From positions 61,762 through 125,761 of the forward strand of contig CAIKUQ010000005.1 of assembly GCA_903830655.1 (NCBI GenBank): 64,000 bases of DNA, in the 5' to 3' direction. Shown one piece after another: positions 63,771 to 64,000 of this stretch (its first letter is position 1; each line of letters starts with the position of its first letter). The position numbers and the translations under genes were made by a program. Origin of the DNA: an uncultured Actinomycetes bacterium. GTDB taxonomy: Bacteria > Actinomycetota > Acidimicrobiia > Acidimicrobiales > RAAP-2. Below the pieces are notes generated by a model. The model saw nothing but the letters and a program-made list of their open reading frames with translations. It was not told the origin of the DNA and did not search any database.

Positions 63771-64000
63771 GTGGCTGTAGCTACGAAGAAGAAGGCTGCC
63801 CCTAAGAAGGCTGCAAAGAAGACGGTTAAGAAGGCTGCCCCTAAGAAGGCTGTTCGCAAGACCGCAAAGAAGGCTGCTCCTAAGAAGGCTGCTAAGAAGA
63901 CTGTCCGCAAGGCTGCTCCTAAGAAGGCTGCTAAGAAGACTGTCCGCAAGGCTGCTCCTAAGAAGGCTGCTAAGAAGACTGTCCGCAAGGCTGCTCCTAA
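63771..64000 (+). CDS. Lysine-rich histone H1-like protein (cut by right window edge)
   Basis: GTG start after AGGAGG (63761-63766). From the first residues the protein is made of Lys, Ala, Pro with some Val, Thr and Arg, in repeats of the kind KKAAKKTVRKAAP. Such tails bind and compact DNA in histone H1-like and actinobacterial HU proteins. Here the basic repeat is at the N-terminus and the rest lies beyond the window, so whether it carries an HU or other domain is unknown. Many GCT and AAG codons reflect repeat expansion. Confidence 0.8.
   Translation, partial: MAVATKKKAAPKKAAKKTVKKAAPKKAVRKTAKKAAPKKAAKKTVRKAAPKKAAKKTVRKAAPKKAAKKTVRKAAP
63882..63998 (+). repeat. Three perfect 39-base tandem repeats inside the H1-like gene
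   Basis: Units at 63882-63920, 63921-63959 and 63960-63998 are identical, in frame, and encode 13 residues each (KKAAKKTVRKAAP). Less perfect copies precede them from 63784. The array runs off the window edge. Confidence 0.95.

Noticed and set aside
63713..63988. Repetitive Ala/Leu/Phe-rich frame on the minus strand
   Set aside because: It is the reverse reading of the Lys/Ala/Pro repeat gene, which has a strong AGGAGG site and a sensible H1-like product on the plus strand.
63882..63998. Tandem repeats as a possible CRISPR array
   Set aside because: The units are adjacent without spacers, in frame and protein coding.

Overview
The window looks like a chromosomal stretch from a moderately GC-rich actinobacterium, most probably of the class Acidimicrobiia. 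The class is an inference. It rests on a PafB-PafC-type WYL regulator, an actinobacterial MutY without a NUDIX domain, a SUF operon carrying a Rieske ferredoxin, LCP and RipA-like envelope genes, a neighbouring rmlD/wbbL-like pair, and many start codons 6-8 bases after a TANNNT box (leaderless transcripts). No rRNA, tRNA, insertion sequence or CRISPR array was recognised. Genes are dense, with many 1-, 4- and 8-base overlaps.

Left part (1-14100): branched-chain amino acid synthesis (ilvB tail, ilvN, ilvC, leuA, leuC, leuD, leuB, ilvE), mixed with serine synthesis (serC, serA), an aspartate-type aminotransferase, greA and an aldo/keto reductase. leuA is preceded by a Leu-rich leader peptide and a strong terminator hairpin, which is a transcription attenuator. 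On the other strand a 58-residue membrane protein precedes the aldo/keto reductase.

14100-22035: two unknown proteins, a degenerate Lgt-like membrane protein and a RipA-like NlpC/P60 peptidase, then mutY, a flavin reductase, small unknowns and oligopeptidase B.

22119-33095: Fe-S assembly. sufB, a four-Cys unknown, sufD, a Rieske protein and sufC lie on one strand; a second sufC, sufS and sufU lie on the other, with an LCP gene between. A metallo-beta-lactamase-fold hydrolase, an alpha/beta-hydrolase without its nucleophile Ser, thiE, a Cys-free Rrf2 regulator and rnhA follow.

33165-50697: a lipoyl module (lpdA, a 2-oxoacid dehydrogenase E2, and one gene fusing LipB to LipA), metH opposite a cobalamin adenosyltransferase, pepA, a rhodanese-ThiF fusion, a biotin module (biotin carboxylase/BCCP opposite birA), and rmlD plus a rhamnosyltransferase-like gene.

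50698-59065: a 328-base gap holding a long nested RNA structure just upstream of secA, possibly a raiA-motif RNA. Then secA, prfB, ftsE, ftsX, msrB, dxs and an FmdB-type zinc ribbon.

59233-64000: a fused PafBC regulator, followed 31 bases later by a MobF-type relaxase. A VirD4/TraG-like coupling ATPase is convergent with it, and the two coding regions overlap by 144 bases. The window ends in a Lys/Ala/Pro-repeat, histone H1-like gene. The most unusual items are the LipB-LipA fusion, the structured RNA, the relaxase/coupling-protein pair and the split SUF locus with two SufC proteins.
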